Source: Paratractidigestivibacter sp963649365
GTDB taxonomy: Bacteria > Actinomycetota > Coriobacteriia > Coriobacteriales > Atopobiaceae
Reading direction: 5' to 3'
DNA length: 64,000 nt
Assembly: GCA_963649365.1 (NCBI GenBank)
Contig: CAVJHQ010000001.1
Location: 1-64,000, forward strand
In this document: positions 8,062 to 16,519 of the stretch, piece by piece
Position numbering within the stretch: the stretch's first letter is position 1
Layout of the letters: each line of letters starts with the position of its first letter
Made by a program: the position numbers and the translations under genes
The notes under the pieces: model-generated
Told to the model about the DNA's origin: nothing
Database searches by the model: none
The model's input: the letters and a program-made list of their open reading frames with translations, nothing else

Positions 8062-10350
8062 ATGGTAAAGCTGTACGACGAGGGCATCTACCTGCGCAAC
8101 GGCAAGGAGGTCATCCCCGCAAGCGAGGCCGCCGCGGCCGGCATCGACGCCGCGCCCGCCGACGCCAAGCGCGGGACGATCGCCTACTCCATCCTCCAGG
8201 CGCACAACACCTCGGGCGACCCGGACATGCTCAAGGTCCGCTTCGACGCCATGGCCAGCCACGACATCACCTTCGTGGGCATCATCCAGACGGCGCGCGC
8301 CTCGGGCATGGAGAAGTTCCCGCTGCCCTACGTGCTTACCAACTGCCACAACTCCCTGTGCGCCGTGGGCGGCACCATCAACGAGGACGACCACGTCTTC
8401 GGCCTGTCGGCCGCGCGCAAGTACGGCGGCATCTTCGTGCCGCCCCACATCGCCGTCATCCACTCCTTCATGCGCGAGAACTTCGCCGGCTGCGGCAAGA
8501 TGATCCTCGGCTCCGACTCCCACACCCGCTACGGCGCGCTCGGCACCATGGCCGTGGGCGAGGGCGGCGGCGAGCTCGCCAAGCAGCTCCTGCGCGACAC
8601 CTACGACGTCGCCTACCCGGGCGTCGTCGCCATCTACCTCGAGGGCGCGCCGCGTCCCGGCGTCGGCCCGCACGACGTCGCGCTCGCCATCATCGGCGCC
8701 GTCTTCAAGTCCGGCTACGTCAAGAACAAGGTCATGGAGTTCGTGGGCCCCGGCATCGCGTCCATGACGACCGACTACCGCAACGGCGTCGACGTCATGA
8801 CCACCGAGACCACGTGCCTCTCGTCCATCTGGGCCACCGACGAGGACACCCACGCCTTCCTCGCCGAGCACGGCCGCGGCGACGAGTACAAGCAGCTCGC
8901 GCCCGCCGACGTCGCCTACTACGACGGCTGCGTGCGCGTGGACCTCTCGGCCGTGAAGCCCATGATCGCGCTGCCGTTCCACCCGTCCAACACCTACACC
9001 ATCGAGGAGCTCAACGAGAACCTCGAGGACATCCTGCGCACGGTCGAGGTCGAGGCCGCCCGCATCGGCGGCGAGAAGGTCGACTTCAGCCTGCTCGACA
9101 AGGTCAAGGACGGCAAGCTCCACGTGCAGCAGGGCGTGATCGCCGGCTGCTCCGGCGGCAACTACGACAGCGTGGTCCAGGCCGCCCGCGCGCTCAAGGG
9201 CGCCAACACCGGCTGCGGCGAGTTCAGCCTGGCCGTCTATCCCACGAGCCAGCCCGTGGCGCTCGAGCTCACGCGCCGCGGCTACGTCTACGACCTCATG
9301 GAGGCGGGCGCCATCGTGCGCACGGCCTTCTGCGGCCCGTGCTTCGGCGCCGGCGACACGCCCGCCAACAACGGCCTCTCCATCCGCCACACCACGCGCA
9401 ACTTCCCCAACCGCGAGGGCTCCAAGCCCGGCAACGGCCAGCTCTCGGCCGTCGCGCTCATGGACGCGCGCTCCATCGCCGCCACGGCGGCCGCGGGCGG
9501 CGTCCTTACCCCGGCGACCGACCTGCCGGACGAGACCTGGGACGAGGCCTGCGAGTACCACTTCGACTCCGCCCCCTACGACAAGCGCGTCTACTGGGGC
9601 TACGGCAAGGCCGACACCGCCTCGCCGCTGGTCGAGGGCCCGAACATCAAGCCGTGGCCCGCGATGGAGCCCCTGGGCGAGAACATCCTGCTCAAGGTCT
9701 GCTCGAAGATCATGGACCCGGTGACCACCACCGACGAGCTCATCCCCTCCGGCGAGACGTCCTCCTTCCGCTCCAACCCGCTCGGCCTCGCGGAGTTCAC
9801 GCTGAGCCGCCGCGACCCGGAGTATGTGGGCCGCTCCAAGGCGGTGGACGCCGTCGAGAAGAAGCGCGTTGCCGGCGAGAGCCTCACCGAGGCCGACCCC
9901 GCGCTCGCCGAGGTCTTCTCGGCGCTTGAGGCCGCGGGCGTTGCCGCCGACGCCGCGACCGTGGAGTACGGCAGCATGGTCTACGCCGTCAAGCCCGGCG
10001 ACGGCTCGGCCCGCGAGCAGGCGGCGAGCTGCCAGCGCGTCATCGGCGGCCTGGCGAACATCGTCTCGGAGTACGCGACCAAGCGCTACCGCTCGAACGT
10101 GATGAACTGGGGCATGGTCCCCTTCCAGATGGAGGGCGAGCCCAGCTTCGAGGTCGGCGACTACGTCTACGTGCCCGGCATCCGCTCGGCCATGGACGGC
10201 GACCTTTCCGACATCGCGGCCTACGTGGTCCGCGCGGGCGGCGAGGTCGAGCAGGTCAAGCTCTACGTGGCCGACATGACGCCCGAGGAGCGCGCCATCG
10301 TCAAGGCCGGCTGCCTCATCAACTTCAACCGCGCCAAGGCCGCCAAGTAA
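8062..10350 (+). CDS. Aconitase-family hydratase (YbhJ-like)
   Basis: 762 residues. Hallmarks of the aconitase/3-isopropylmalate dehydratase superfamily are present: GSDSHTRYG near residue 150, Cys363 (AGCSGG) and Cys424/Cys427 (FCGPCFG) as 4Fe-4S ligands, and a C-terminal swivel domain after about residue 600. Length and motif spellings fit the uncharacterised YbhJ branch rather than citrate-cycle AcnA/AcnB, so it is called a hydratase of unknown substrate. It starts at an ATG after GGGGAGAGCGGGG. It appears monocistronic, with a terminator at 10386-10412. Confidence 0.8.
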   Translation: MVKLYDEGIYLRNGKEVIPASEAAAAGIDAAPADAKRGTIAYSILQAHNTSGDPDMLKVRFDAMASHDITFVGIIQTARASGMEKFPLPYVLTNCHNSLCAVGGTINEDDHVFGLSAARKYGGIFVPPHIAVIHSFMRENFAGCGKMILGSDSHTRYGALGTMAVGEGGGELAKQLLRDTYDVAYPGVVAIYLEGAPRPGVGPHDVALAIIGAVFKSGYVKNKVMEFVGPGIASMTTDYRNGVDVMTTETTCLSSIWATDEDTHAFLAEHGRGDEYKQLAPADVAYYDGCVRVDLSAVKPMIALPFHPSNTYTIEELNENLEDILRTVEVEAARIGGEKVDFSLLDKVKDGKLHVQQGVIAGCSGGNYDSVVQAARALKGANTGCGEFSLAVYPTSQPVALELTRRGYVYDLMEAGAIVRTAFCGPCFGAGDTPANNGLSIRHTTRNFPNREGSKPGNGQLSAVALMDARSIAATAAAGGVLTPATDLPDETWDEACEYHFDSAPYDKRVYWGYGKADTASPLVEGPNIKPWPAMEPLGENILLKVCSKIMDPVTTTDELIPSGETSSFRSNPLGLAEFTLSRRDPEYVGRSKAVDAVEKKRVAGESLTEADPALAEVFSALEAAGVAADAATVEYGSMVYAVKPGDGSAREQAASCQRVIGGLANIVSEYATKRYRSNVMNWGMVPFQMEGEPSFEVGDYVYVPGIRSAMDGDLSDIAAYVVRAGGEVEQVKLYVADMTPEERAIVKAGCLINFNRAKAAK

Positions 10351-10385
10351 GGCGCTGCCGCCGAGGCGACCGTGCGTGGCGAGAG

Positions 10386-10412
10386 GGGCGTGGGCCGGCG
10401 TGGCCTGCGCCC
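10386..10412 (+). terminator. Rho-independent terminator after the hydratase gene
   Basis: An 11-bp stem (GGGCGTGGGCC with GGCCTGCGCCC, two G-T wobbles), a 5-base loop and TTCTTT following. It lies 36 bases past the hydratase stop. Confidence 0.65.
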
Positions 10413-10546
10413 TTCTTTCCTGCGCCGATCGTCAAATTATGCGGAAGTTCGGCCGTGTACCCGGGCCCGTAGCGGCCTTGGGGTATGGTAAACCCATCTG
10501 TGGCCTCGGCCATGCACGCAAAAGACCATCTCCGGGAGATGTTTCA

Positions 10547-11707
10547 ATGAACTTTCGCACGTCAATCGTTTCCGCAGGCCTTGCGGGCAGCCTTCTTCTT
10601 GCCCCATGCGCGACGCCCGCCTATGCGGTGACCCAGTCAGACGTCGACGCGGCCTCCGCCAAGCTCGCGGAGCTCGGGGACCAGCTCTCGGGCATCCAGT
10701 CCGACCTGGAAGCCGCGACGCAGGACGTCGAGGAGACGTCCTACCAGATCGGCGAGAAGAACTCTCAGGTCGAGGCCGCCCAGGCCGACCTCGCCCAAAA
10801 GAAGGACGAGCTCTCCGGGCTCATGCGCTCCAACTACAAGCAGGGATCGAGCACCATGCTCGACTACATCCTCGGCTCCACAAGCATCGAGGACTTCGTG
10901 AGCCGCGTCACGTACCTGGATAAGGTCTCGAAGCAGCGCTCGGAGAAGATCGCCTCGGTCAAGAGCGCCGAGGAGACGCTCAGGCAGGAGCAGTCCGAGC
11001 TCGAGGCCCGGCAGTCCGAGCAGAACGAGAAGGTCTCGAGCCTCCAGTCCCAGGCCGAGGAGTACTACTCTCGCGTGAACGAGGCCGCCGACTACTTCAA
11101 CTCCCTGGACGCAGAGCTGCAGGAGCAGGTCGCAGCCGCCGCTGCCGAGCAGCAGAACAGCGCGGTCGCGACCGCCGTCCAGGCCGCGCAGGACACGACC
11201 GCGCAAGCCGCCGCTAAAGCCGCGGCCGAGGACACCTCCGCCAAGGATGCCTCCGCCAAGGACGATGACGCCGACCAGCCGTCCAAGGACCAGTCGGGCT
11301 CCTCGACCGACGGGGGCTCCTCGAAGCCCGATTCCGGCTCGTCCTCAGGCGGCTCGTCGAACATCCCGTCCGGCGGCGGCGTGGCCGCGGCGCTCGCGGC
11401 CGCCGAGGCGGGCGCCCCCTACGTCTACGGCGCCACCGGCCCCGACTCGTTCGACTGCTCCGGGCTCGTGTGCTACTGCTACGGGTACGCGCGCGGGCGC
11501 ACTACCTACGACATGATCGACTCGCTGCAGTCCACCGGCAGCTGGAAGAGCAGCATGAGCCAGCTTGAGTACGGCGACCTGTGCTTTACGAGCGAGGGGC
11601 ACGTGGGCATCTACCTCGGCAACGGGCAGATGGTCCACGCGCCGAGCCCCGGCAGGAGCGTCTGTGTGACGACGGTCTGGGCCTGCATCGGGGGCGGCAC
11701 CTACTAG
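10547..11707 (+). CDS. Secreted NlpC/P60 peptidoglycan endopeptidase with coiled-coil domain
   Basis: 386 residues from ATG 10547, after GGGAGA; earlier in-frame starts would precede the signal peptide. A signal peptide ends near TPAYA. Residues about 30-210 are a long coiled coil, as in RipA- and CwlO-like hydrolases. An Ala/Ser/Asp/Gly-rich linker leads to an NlpC/P60 domain from about residue 285 with catalytic Cys304 (FDCSGLV) and His352 (EGHVGIYLG). The enzyme should cut D-Glu-diamino acid bonds in stem peptides, and such coiled coils usually hold it inactive until a partner such as FtsEX releases it. No partner is adjacent. Confidence 0.88.
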   Translation: MNFRTSIVSAGLAGSLLLAPCATPAYAVTQSDVDAASAKLAELGDQLSGIQSDLEAATQDVEETSYQIGEKNSQVEAAQADLAQKKDELSGLMRSNYKQGSSTMLDYILGSTSIEDFVSRVTYLDKVSKQRSEKIASVKSAEETLRQEQSELEARQSEQNEKVSSLQSQAEEYYSRVNEAADYFNSLDAELQEQVAAAAAEQQNSAVATAVQAAQDTTAQAAAKAAAEDTSAKDASAKDDDADQPSKDQSGSSTDGGSSKPDSGSSSGGSSNIPSGGGVAAALAAAEAGAPYVYGATGPDSFDCSGLVCYCYGYARGRTTYDMIDSLQSTGSWKSSMSQLEYGDLCFTSEGHVGIYLGNGQMVHAPSPGRSVCVTTVWACIGGGTY

Positions 11708-11805
11708 GCACGGGGCTTCTCGCCGCCTGCGCTTCTCGGGGCGGTCGGCGACGCCTCGCCGGCAGGCCACGCCGGTTCGGATTCGACCAGTTAAGAAGGG
11801 CACGC

Positions 11806-12507
11806 ATGAGCAAACCGACACTACCCGGCGATTCGAGCAGGATCGAGCGCCAGACGTTCGGCTCCAGCGAGTCTGCCGGCCTGTTCCAGGGCTACCTGCG
11901 CCGCCTGGTGCGTATCCAGTCCGAGTTCGTCGAAGGGTTCTGCAGCCTCTCCGACGTCGGGCCCGCCGTCTCGGTCTACGGGTCCGCACGTGCGCAGGAG
12001 GGCGACCCCGCCTACGAGGCGGCCCGCCGCGCGGGCAGGCTCCTTGCCGAGCGGGGCGTCGCCGTCGTCACGGGCGGGGGCCCGGGCATCATGCAGGCGG
12101 CCAACCACGGCGCCTCCGAGGCGGGCGGCCGCTCGGTGGGCCTCGCCATCCAGCTGCCGTTCGAGGAGGAGCCGAACCCTTGGCTCGACGTCGAGCTCAG
12201 GTTCCGGTACTTCTTTGTCCGCAAGGCCATGTTCACCTGGTACTCGCGCGGCGTCATCGTCTTTCCGGGCGGCATCGGGACCCTCGACGAGGTCTTCGAG
12301 CGCCTCACGCTCATGCAGACGGGAAAGATCGACCCTGAGCGCGTGGTGCTCTACGGGAGCGAGTATTGGGGCGGGATGCTCGACTGGCTTCGGGCGTCGC
12401 CGCTCGCCGAGGGTTATATCCGCGAGGAGGACCTGGAGAGGATCCTGGTCACCGACGACGTTGAGGAGGCGGTCGGCGCGCTGTGCGACGCCATCGACGC
12501 CGGTTAG
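11806..12507 (+). CDS. LOG-family protein (putative nucleotide phosphoribohydrolase)
   Basis: 233 residues with a Rossmann-like fold and both LOG motifs: VTGGGPGIMQAAN and PGGIGTLDEVFE. LOG proteins hydrolyse nucleoside 5'-monophosphates (the cytokinin-activating reaction in plants); bacterial roles are mostly undefined. The start ATG at 11806 follows AAGAAGGG. It lies 98 bases after the NlpC/P60 gene on the same strand and may share its transcript. Confidence 0.85.
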   Translation: MSKPTLPGDSSRIERQTFGSSESAGLFQGYLRRLVRIQSEFVEGFCSLSDVGPAVSVYGSARAQEGDPAYEAARRAGRLLAERGVAVVTGGGPGIMQAANHGASEAGGRSVGLAIQLPFEEEPNPWLDVELRFRYFFVRKAMFTWYSRGVIVFPGGIGTLDEVFERLTLMQTGKIDPERVVLYGSEYWGGMLDWLRASPLAEGYIREEDLERILVTDDVEEAVGALCDAIDAG

Positions 12508-12673
12508 GGGGCGGAAGGCGTGGCCCTGGGCCGCGCTTCTTGCCGGCTGGGCTTCTGCGAGCGCTTCTTGCCGGCGGGTTCCGGTCCTTGGCCGCGGCGG
12601 CCGGCGGACCCCCGGGCCGCGCCGTTTGCTATTCTCTAGACGCCCGGTAAAGGCGGAGCAGGGGAGAGAAGAC

Positions 12674-13462
12674 ATGATCAAGGCCGCGTTTTTCGACGTG
12701 GACGGAACGTTGCTGAGCTTCCAGACGCATGTGATGCCCGAGTCCACGAAGGCGGCGCTCATCGAGCTGCGGCGTCGCGGGGTCAAGTGCTTCGTCGCCA
12801 CGGGGCGCCTGAAGAAGCAGCTTCCCCCGTGCGTGCGCGAGGGCTTCGAGGGCTTCGACGGGTTCGACGCCTACGTGACGCTCTCGGGCTCGTACTGCTA
12901 CGCGGCCGGCGGCGAGCCGTACTTCGAGGTCCCGATCGACCCCGCCGACGTCGCGCACGTGGTCGAGCAGGTGCGCGCGGGCCTCTACGAGGTCATCGCC
13001 ATGGACGCCGACCACGACTTCGTGAGCGCGAAGACGCCCGAGATCCGCGAGGTCGAGCGCCTCGCGAACCTGAGCTACGACGTCGGCGACATCGACTACG
13101 CGCTCACGCACAAGATCTTCCAGTTCTGCGGCTTCGTGCCTCCCGAGCGCGAGCACCTCATAACGGACGGGCACCCGGGAATCATGACGACGCGCTGGAC
13201 GGACCTGTTCTGCGACGTCGTGCCGACGCGCAGCGGCAAGCCCGAGGGCGTCCGCGCGACGCTCGATCGCTTCGGCATCGGCGTCGAGGAGTCGATCGCG
13301 TTCGGCGACGGCGGCAACGACGCGACGATGCTGCAGGCGTGCGGCATCGGGGTCGCGATGGGCAACGGCACCGAGGCCTGCCGCGCGGCGGCCGACTACG
13401 TGACCGACGACGTCGACCACGACGGCATCGCGAACGCGCTCAGGCATTTCGGGGTCATCTAG
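12674..13462 (+). CDS. HAD-superfamily Cof-type phosphatase
   Basis: 262 residues. Motif I is DVDGTLLSF with nucleophile Asp8 and Asp10; motif II is the VATGR segment; motif IV is FGDGGNDATML followed by GVAMGNG. The middle cap domain fits HAD subfamily IIB (Cof), which dephosphorylates sugar phosphates and flavin or pyridoxal nucleotides. The ATG at 12674 follows GGGGAGAGAAG. It is convergent with the HPr-like gene, 29 bases away. The substrate is unknown. Confidence 0.85.
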   Translation: MIKAAFFDVDGTLLSFQTHVMPESTKAALIELRRRGVKCFVATGRLKKQLPPCVREGFEGFDGFDAYVTLSGSYCYAAGGEPYFEVPIDPADVAHVVEQVRAGLYEVIAMDADHDFVSAKTPEIREVERLANLSYDVGDIDYALTHKIFQFCGFVPPEREHLITDGHPGIMTTRWTDLFCDVVPTRSGKPEGVRATLDRFGIGVEESIAFGDGGNDATMLQACGIGVAMGNGTEACRAAADYVTDDVDHDGIANALRHFGVI

Positions 13463-13491
13463 CGCATTGCCCGCGGTCCCGGGGGCGCTCG

Positions 13492-13746
13492 CTACCAGCT
13501 GCGGGCGAGCCGCGAGATCGCCTCGGCGGCCGTCTCCTCGTCGGCGCCCTCGACGGTCACGACGACGGCTTCCCCGGTGCGCACGCCCATGGAGAGCAAC
13601 GCCATCAGGTCGGAGGCGTCGGCGAAGCGCCCCTCGTGCTCGAAGGTCACGCGGCTGCGCCATCTTTGGGCCTCGCCGGCCAGGAGCACGGCGAGCTGTA
13701 TATGGAAGCCGAGCGGGTCTGTGATTTGGCGCACGATTTTGCGCAT
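13492..13746 (-). CDS. HPr-family phosphocarrier paralogue with altered regulatory residues
   Basis: 84 residues from ATG 13746, preceded by AGAGAGG; a TTG further upstream has no such support. With this start the phosphoacceptor His falls exactly at position 15 (PLGFHIQLA). The neighbouring HPr signature Arg17-Pro18 is Gln-Leu, and the regulatory Ser46 is Asp46 (ADASDLMALLSMG). EI normally phosphorylates HPr at His15, and HPr kinase does so at Ser46. This copy may accept phosphate poorly and mimics the Ser46-phosphorylated state. It lies just beyond the sucrose PTS genes on the same strand, after their terminator. Confidence 0.75.
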   Translation of the reverse strand: MRKIVRQITDPLGFHIQLAVLLAGEAQRWRSRVTFEHEGRFADASDLMALLSMGVRTGEAVVVTVEGADEETAAEAISRLARSW

Positions 13747-13806
13747 GCCGCACCTCTCTACACGCAACTAGCCGAAAAATAGCAGCATAGGGACCGCGTG
13801 CAAAGA

Positions 13807-13837
13807 GGGGAGTCGGCAAGCGTTCGGCCGTCTCCCC
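13807..13837 (-). terminator. Terminator of the sucrose operon
   Basis: GGGGAGTCGGC pairs with GCCGTCTCCCC (one mismatch) around a 9-base loop; on the minus strand it is followed by TCTTTG. It lies 57 bases beyond the scrK stop. Confidence 0.6.
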
Positions 13838-13893
13838 CTTAAAGGCAACACCTGTCTTCGGTTTTCGGCCGGGCGACGGCGGAAGGGCGGGCG

Positions 13894-14850
13894 CTACGCC
13901 TCGGCGAGAAGCTCCTCGACCGCCTTGCGGGTCGGCATCGAGGGGATGCCGCCGCGCCCGCGCACGCACAGCGAGGCCACCGCGTTGCCGAAGCGAACGA
14001 ACCCCGCGGCCTCGTCGGCGTCAACGTCGGCCGGGCGTGCGCCGCTCTCGACGAGCGCGCAGAGGAAGCCGCCCCAGAACGAGTCGCCCGCCCCTGTGGT
14101 GTCGACCGCGTCCGTCCGGAAGCTCGGGACCATGCGCGAGCCCCCGCGCGTGGCGACGTAGGCCCCCTCGGCGTCGAGCGTCACGACGACGATCGACGGA
14201 CCCTGCGCAAGAAGCGCCGCCGCGGCCTTCTCGGCGTCCGACTCCCCGGTCAGGAGGGCGCATTCCTCGGCCGAGAGCTTCATCACGTCCATGTGCTCTA
14301 TGACCGAGCGCATGCGCTCGCAGGCCTCCTGCTCGTCTTTCCACAGGTTGGCGCGGTAGTTCGGGTCGTAGGAGAGGATGCAGCCGGCGGTCTTGGCGCG
14401 GGCGAGCGCCACCATCGTGGCGCTGCGGGCCGGCTCGTCGGTGAGCGAGAGGGACCCGACGTGGAAGACGCGGCTCTCCTCGATGAGGGCGCGGTCGACC
14501 TCGCTGCTGCGAAGGCGCGTGTCCGCGCCCGGCTTGCGCGCGAAGCTGAAGCTCCTCTCGCCGTCCTCGGAGAGGGCGACGAAGGCCAGCGTGGTAAAGG
14601 CGTCGGGGTCCGAGACGAGGTCGCGGGTGTCGACGCCCTCGGCGTTCAGGACGTCGCGCAGGAACTCGCCGTGCATGTCTTGCCCGACCTTGCCGATGAC
14701 GGCCGCCGTGTGACCGAGGCGCCGGCACGCTACGAGCACGTTCGCGGGGGCGCCGCCGGGGTTGCGCTCGAAGAGCTTCTGCCCGCTCGCGGAGGTGCCT
14801 GCGTCGGTGAAGTCGATGAGCACCTCTCCGAGCGCCGTGACGTCGATCAT
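13894..14850 (-). CDS. scrK: Fructokinase (PfkB family)
   Basis: 318 residues with the ribokinase/PfkB fold: an N-terminal GEVLIDF, the first signature NPGGAPANVLVACRRLG, and the second signature DTTGAGDSFWGGF holding the catalytic Asp. The sequence resembles bacterial fructokinases. It phosphorylates fructose released by ScrB to fructose 6-phosphate, feeding glycolysis. It is the last gene of scrA-scrB-scrK, which fixes the sugar assignment. The 128-base gap to scrB holds a short tandem duplication. Confidence 0.88.
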   Translation of the reverse strand: MIDVTALGEVLIDFTDAGTSASGQKLFERNPGGAPANVLVACRRLGHTAAVIGKVGQDMHGEFLRDVLNAEGVDTRDLVSDPDAFTTLAFVALSEDGERSFSFARKPGADTRLRSSEVDRALIEESRVFHVGSLSLTDEPARSATMVALARAKTAGCILSYDPNYRANLWKDEQEACERMRSVIEHMDVMKLSAEECALLTGESDAEKAAAALLAQGPSIVVVTLDAEGAYVATRGGSRMVPSFRTDAVDTTGAGDSFWGGFLCALVESGARPADVDADEAAGFVRFGNAVASLCVRGRGGIPSMPTRKAVEELLAEA

Positions 14851-14883
14851 TGGAATGCCTTTCTCTGTGTGTCCCGCCGGTGG

Positions 14884-14938
14884 GGGGGAAGCGTTGCCGG
14901 CGCGGCGGTGGGGGTAGCGTTGCCGGCGCGGCGGGGGT
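14884..14938. repeat. Imperfect tandem duplication between scrK and scrB
   Basis: Two adjacent copies of a roughly 26-base G-rich unit sharing agcgttgccggcgcggcgg, the second with a one-base shift. No gene overlaps it. It looks like a slippage product. Confidence 0.5.
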
Positions 14939-14978
14939 GGCCTTTTTGCTCGCCGCCGCGCCGGGGATGGGTCGCTTG

Positions 14979-16397
14979 CTAGTGGTCGCGGCCGGGCATG
15001 CCGCTTGCCATGGGGTAGAGCCCGGACGTGGCGAAGTCGCCCTCGACGGATACGCTGAGCTGCTCGTTTGCGGGGAACCAGCGCGTCGAGAAGACCATGC
15101 GGCCGCCGTTCGCGTAGACCTCGACCGCGGAGCTGTCCACGAGCACGCGCAGGTCGCGCACGGCCTCGAGCGCGCAGCGGCGAGACGTGCGGCCGGCGGC
15201 GACCCGGGGGTCGGTGAAGGCGATCTCGCAGCCCTCGCCGTCCGCGTTGCAGCGGACCTCGAGAGCGTCGTCGAGCCTGACGACGAGCGTGCCCTCGATC
15301 CCCTCGAGCACGAGGTCGGCGCGGTGCTCGGGCAGCTTCGCCGCGGCGGCCCCCGTGGCTTCGAGCGCGACCTTCTCGCCTCGCAGGGCCTCGAGCTCGC
15401 GCGCCGGGTTCTGGGCGATGCGGCCGTCCTCGCAGGGAGTGAGGACTCGCGGCACCGTCAGGCAGTGGATCCAGTCGAGCTCGTCGGGCTGGCCGACGTA
15501 CCAGTCCTCGGGCATGCCCATCCAGCCGATAAGGATCGTGCGACCGTCGCCGTCCACGAAGGTCTGCGGGGCGTAGAACTCGAAACCGTGGTCCCAGCGG
15601 ACGAAGGCGTCGGCGTCGAGGACGGGGGAGGCGGCGATTCGCTGCCCGTCCGGCACCTGCAGGTATCCCGAGTGGTCGCCCACGTTGTCCGACCAGGGCT
15701 TATCGCCAACGCCCTGGGGGCAGCAGCCGACGTACTCGCGGCCGTCGAGCTCGATGCGGTCGGGGCACTCCCACATGTAGCCGAGCTTCTCGCCGCTCGT
15801 CACCGTGCCCTCGAGGTCCCAGGCCAGGCCGTCGCCGCTGCGGTAGACGAGCATCATGCCCACGTCCTGGCGGGTGCGGGCGCCCAGCAGCATGTGGAGA
15901 GCGCCTCCCTCGGACCAGATCTTCGGGTCGCGGACATGGCAGCTGCAGTACTCGGGGTAGTCCTCGCTGCGAAGAAGCACCTGCTTGGGGCCCATGGCAT
16001 AGCCGTCCTCGGTCTCGACGAGGATCTCGTTGGCCTGGCGCCCCTCGTAGGTGAAGTCGTGCTCGCCGGGTTCCTTAACGTTGCCCGTGTAGTACAGGCG
16101 CAGCAGGTCGCCGCCGTCGGCGGCGGCGCCGGGGACGACGAAGGCCCCTCCGGAGTAGGCCCCGTTGGCGTCGTCGGCGCAGTCCTGCGCGATCGCCATG
16201 CCGTGGTGCTCCCAGTGGACGAGGTCGCGGCTCGTGTAGTGGCCCCATCCGCGGGGCGCGTGAGGCTCGGGCCAGGCGGGGCTCCACTGGTGGAACACGT
16301 GGTACTCGCCGCGGAAGAAGCACAGGCCGTTGGGGTCGTTGAGCCAGCCGGCGGGAGGCATGAGGTGGAAACCCATTCTCCAGGTGTCGGGGGACAT
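14979..16397 (-). CDS. scrB: Sucrose-6-phosphate hydrolase (GH32)
   Basis: 472 residues of a GH32 five-bladed propeller followed by a beta-sandwich. The nucleophile motif is WLNDPNG (Asp21), the transition-state motif is VRDP, and the acid/base lies in the WECP segment. It has no signal peptide, so it works in the cytoplasm and cleaves sucrose 6-phosphate, the product of EIIBC import, into glucose 6-phosphate and fructose. It is the middle gene of the sucrose operon, 122 bases downstream of scrA. Confidence 0.92.
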   Translation of the reverse strand: MSPDTWRMGFHLMPPAGWLNDPNGLCFFRGEYHVFHQWSPAWPEPHAPRGWGHYTSRDLVHWEHHGMAIAQDCADDANGAYSGGAFVVPGAAADGGDLLRLYYTGNVKEPGEHDFTYEGRQANEILVETEDGYAMGPKQVLLRSEDYPEYCSCHVRDPKIWSEGGALHMLLGARTRQDVGMMLVYRSGDGLAWDLEGTVTSGEKLGYMWECPDRIELDGREYVGCCPQGVGDKPWSDNVGDHSGYLQVPDGQRIAASPVLDADAFVRWDHGFEFYAPQTFVDGDGRTILIGWMGMPEDWYVGQPDELDWIHCLTVPRVLTPCEDGRIAQNPARELEALRGEKVALEATGAAAAKLPEHRADLVLEGIEGTLVVRLDDALEVRCNADGEGCEIAFTDPRVAAGRTSRRCALEAVRDLRVLVDSSAVEVYANGGRMVFSTRWFPANEQLSVSVEGDFATSGLYPMASGMPGRDH

Positions 16398-16421
16398 GGG
16401 GGAGTCCTTTCTTTATGGGAC

Positions 16422-16482
16422 GCGGCCGGGAAGGGGCCCGGCCGCAGGGAGGTTCGTGTTCCGGGGCGCTGGCACGCCCCGG
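16422..16482 (-). promoter_or_regulatory. Two intercistronic hairpins between scrA and scrB
   Basis: GCGGCCGGG/CCCGGCCGC (16422-16445, 6-base loop) and CCGGGGCG/CGCCCCGG (16461-16482, 6-base loop) are both perfect. No clear T-run follows on the minus strand, so they are more likely mRNA processing or stability elements than a full terminator. Confidence 0.5.
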
Positions 16483-16519
16483 GAGGAAAGGAAAGACGTG
16501 CGGGAAAGAGGCGGGGCGA

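Noticed and set aside
10413..10546. A c-di-AMP (ydaO) riboswitch upstream of the NlpC/P60 gene
   Set aside because: Such riboswitches are common before this gene class, but the conserved GGGGACC-type core was not found in this leader.
13747..13767. Earlier TTG start for the HPr-like gene
   Set aside because: ATG 13746 has a better ribosome site and places the active His exactly at position 15.
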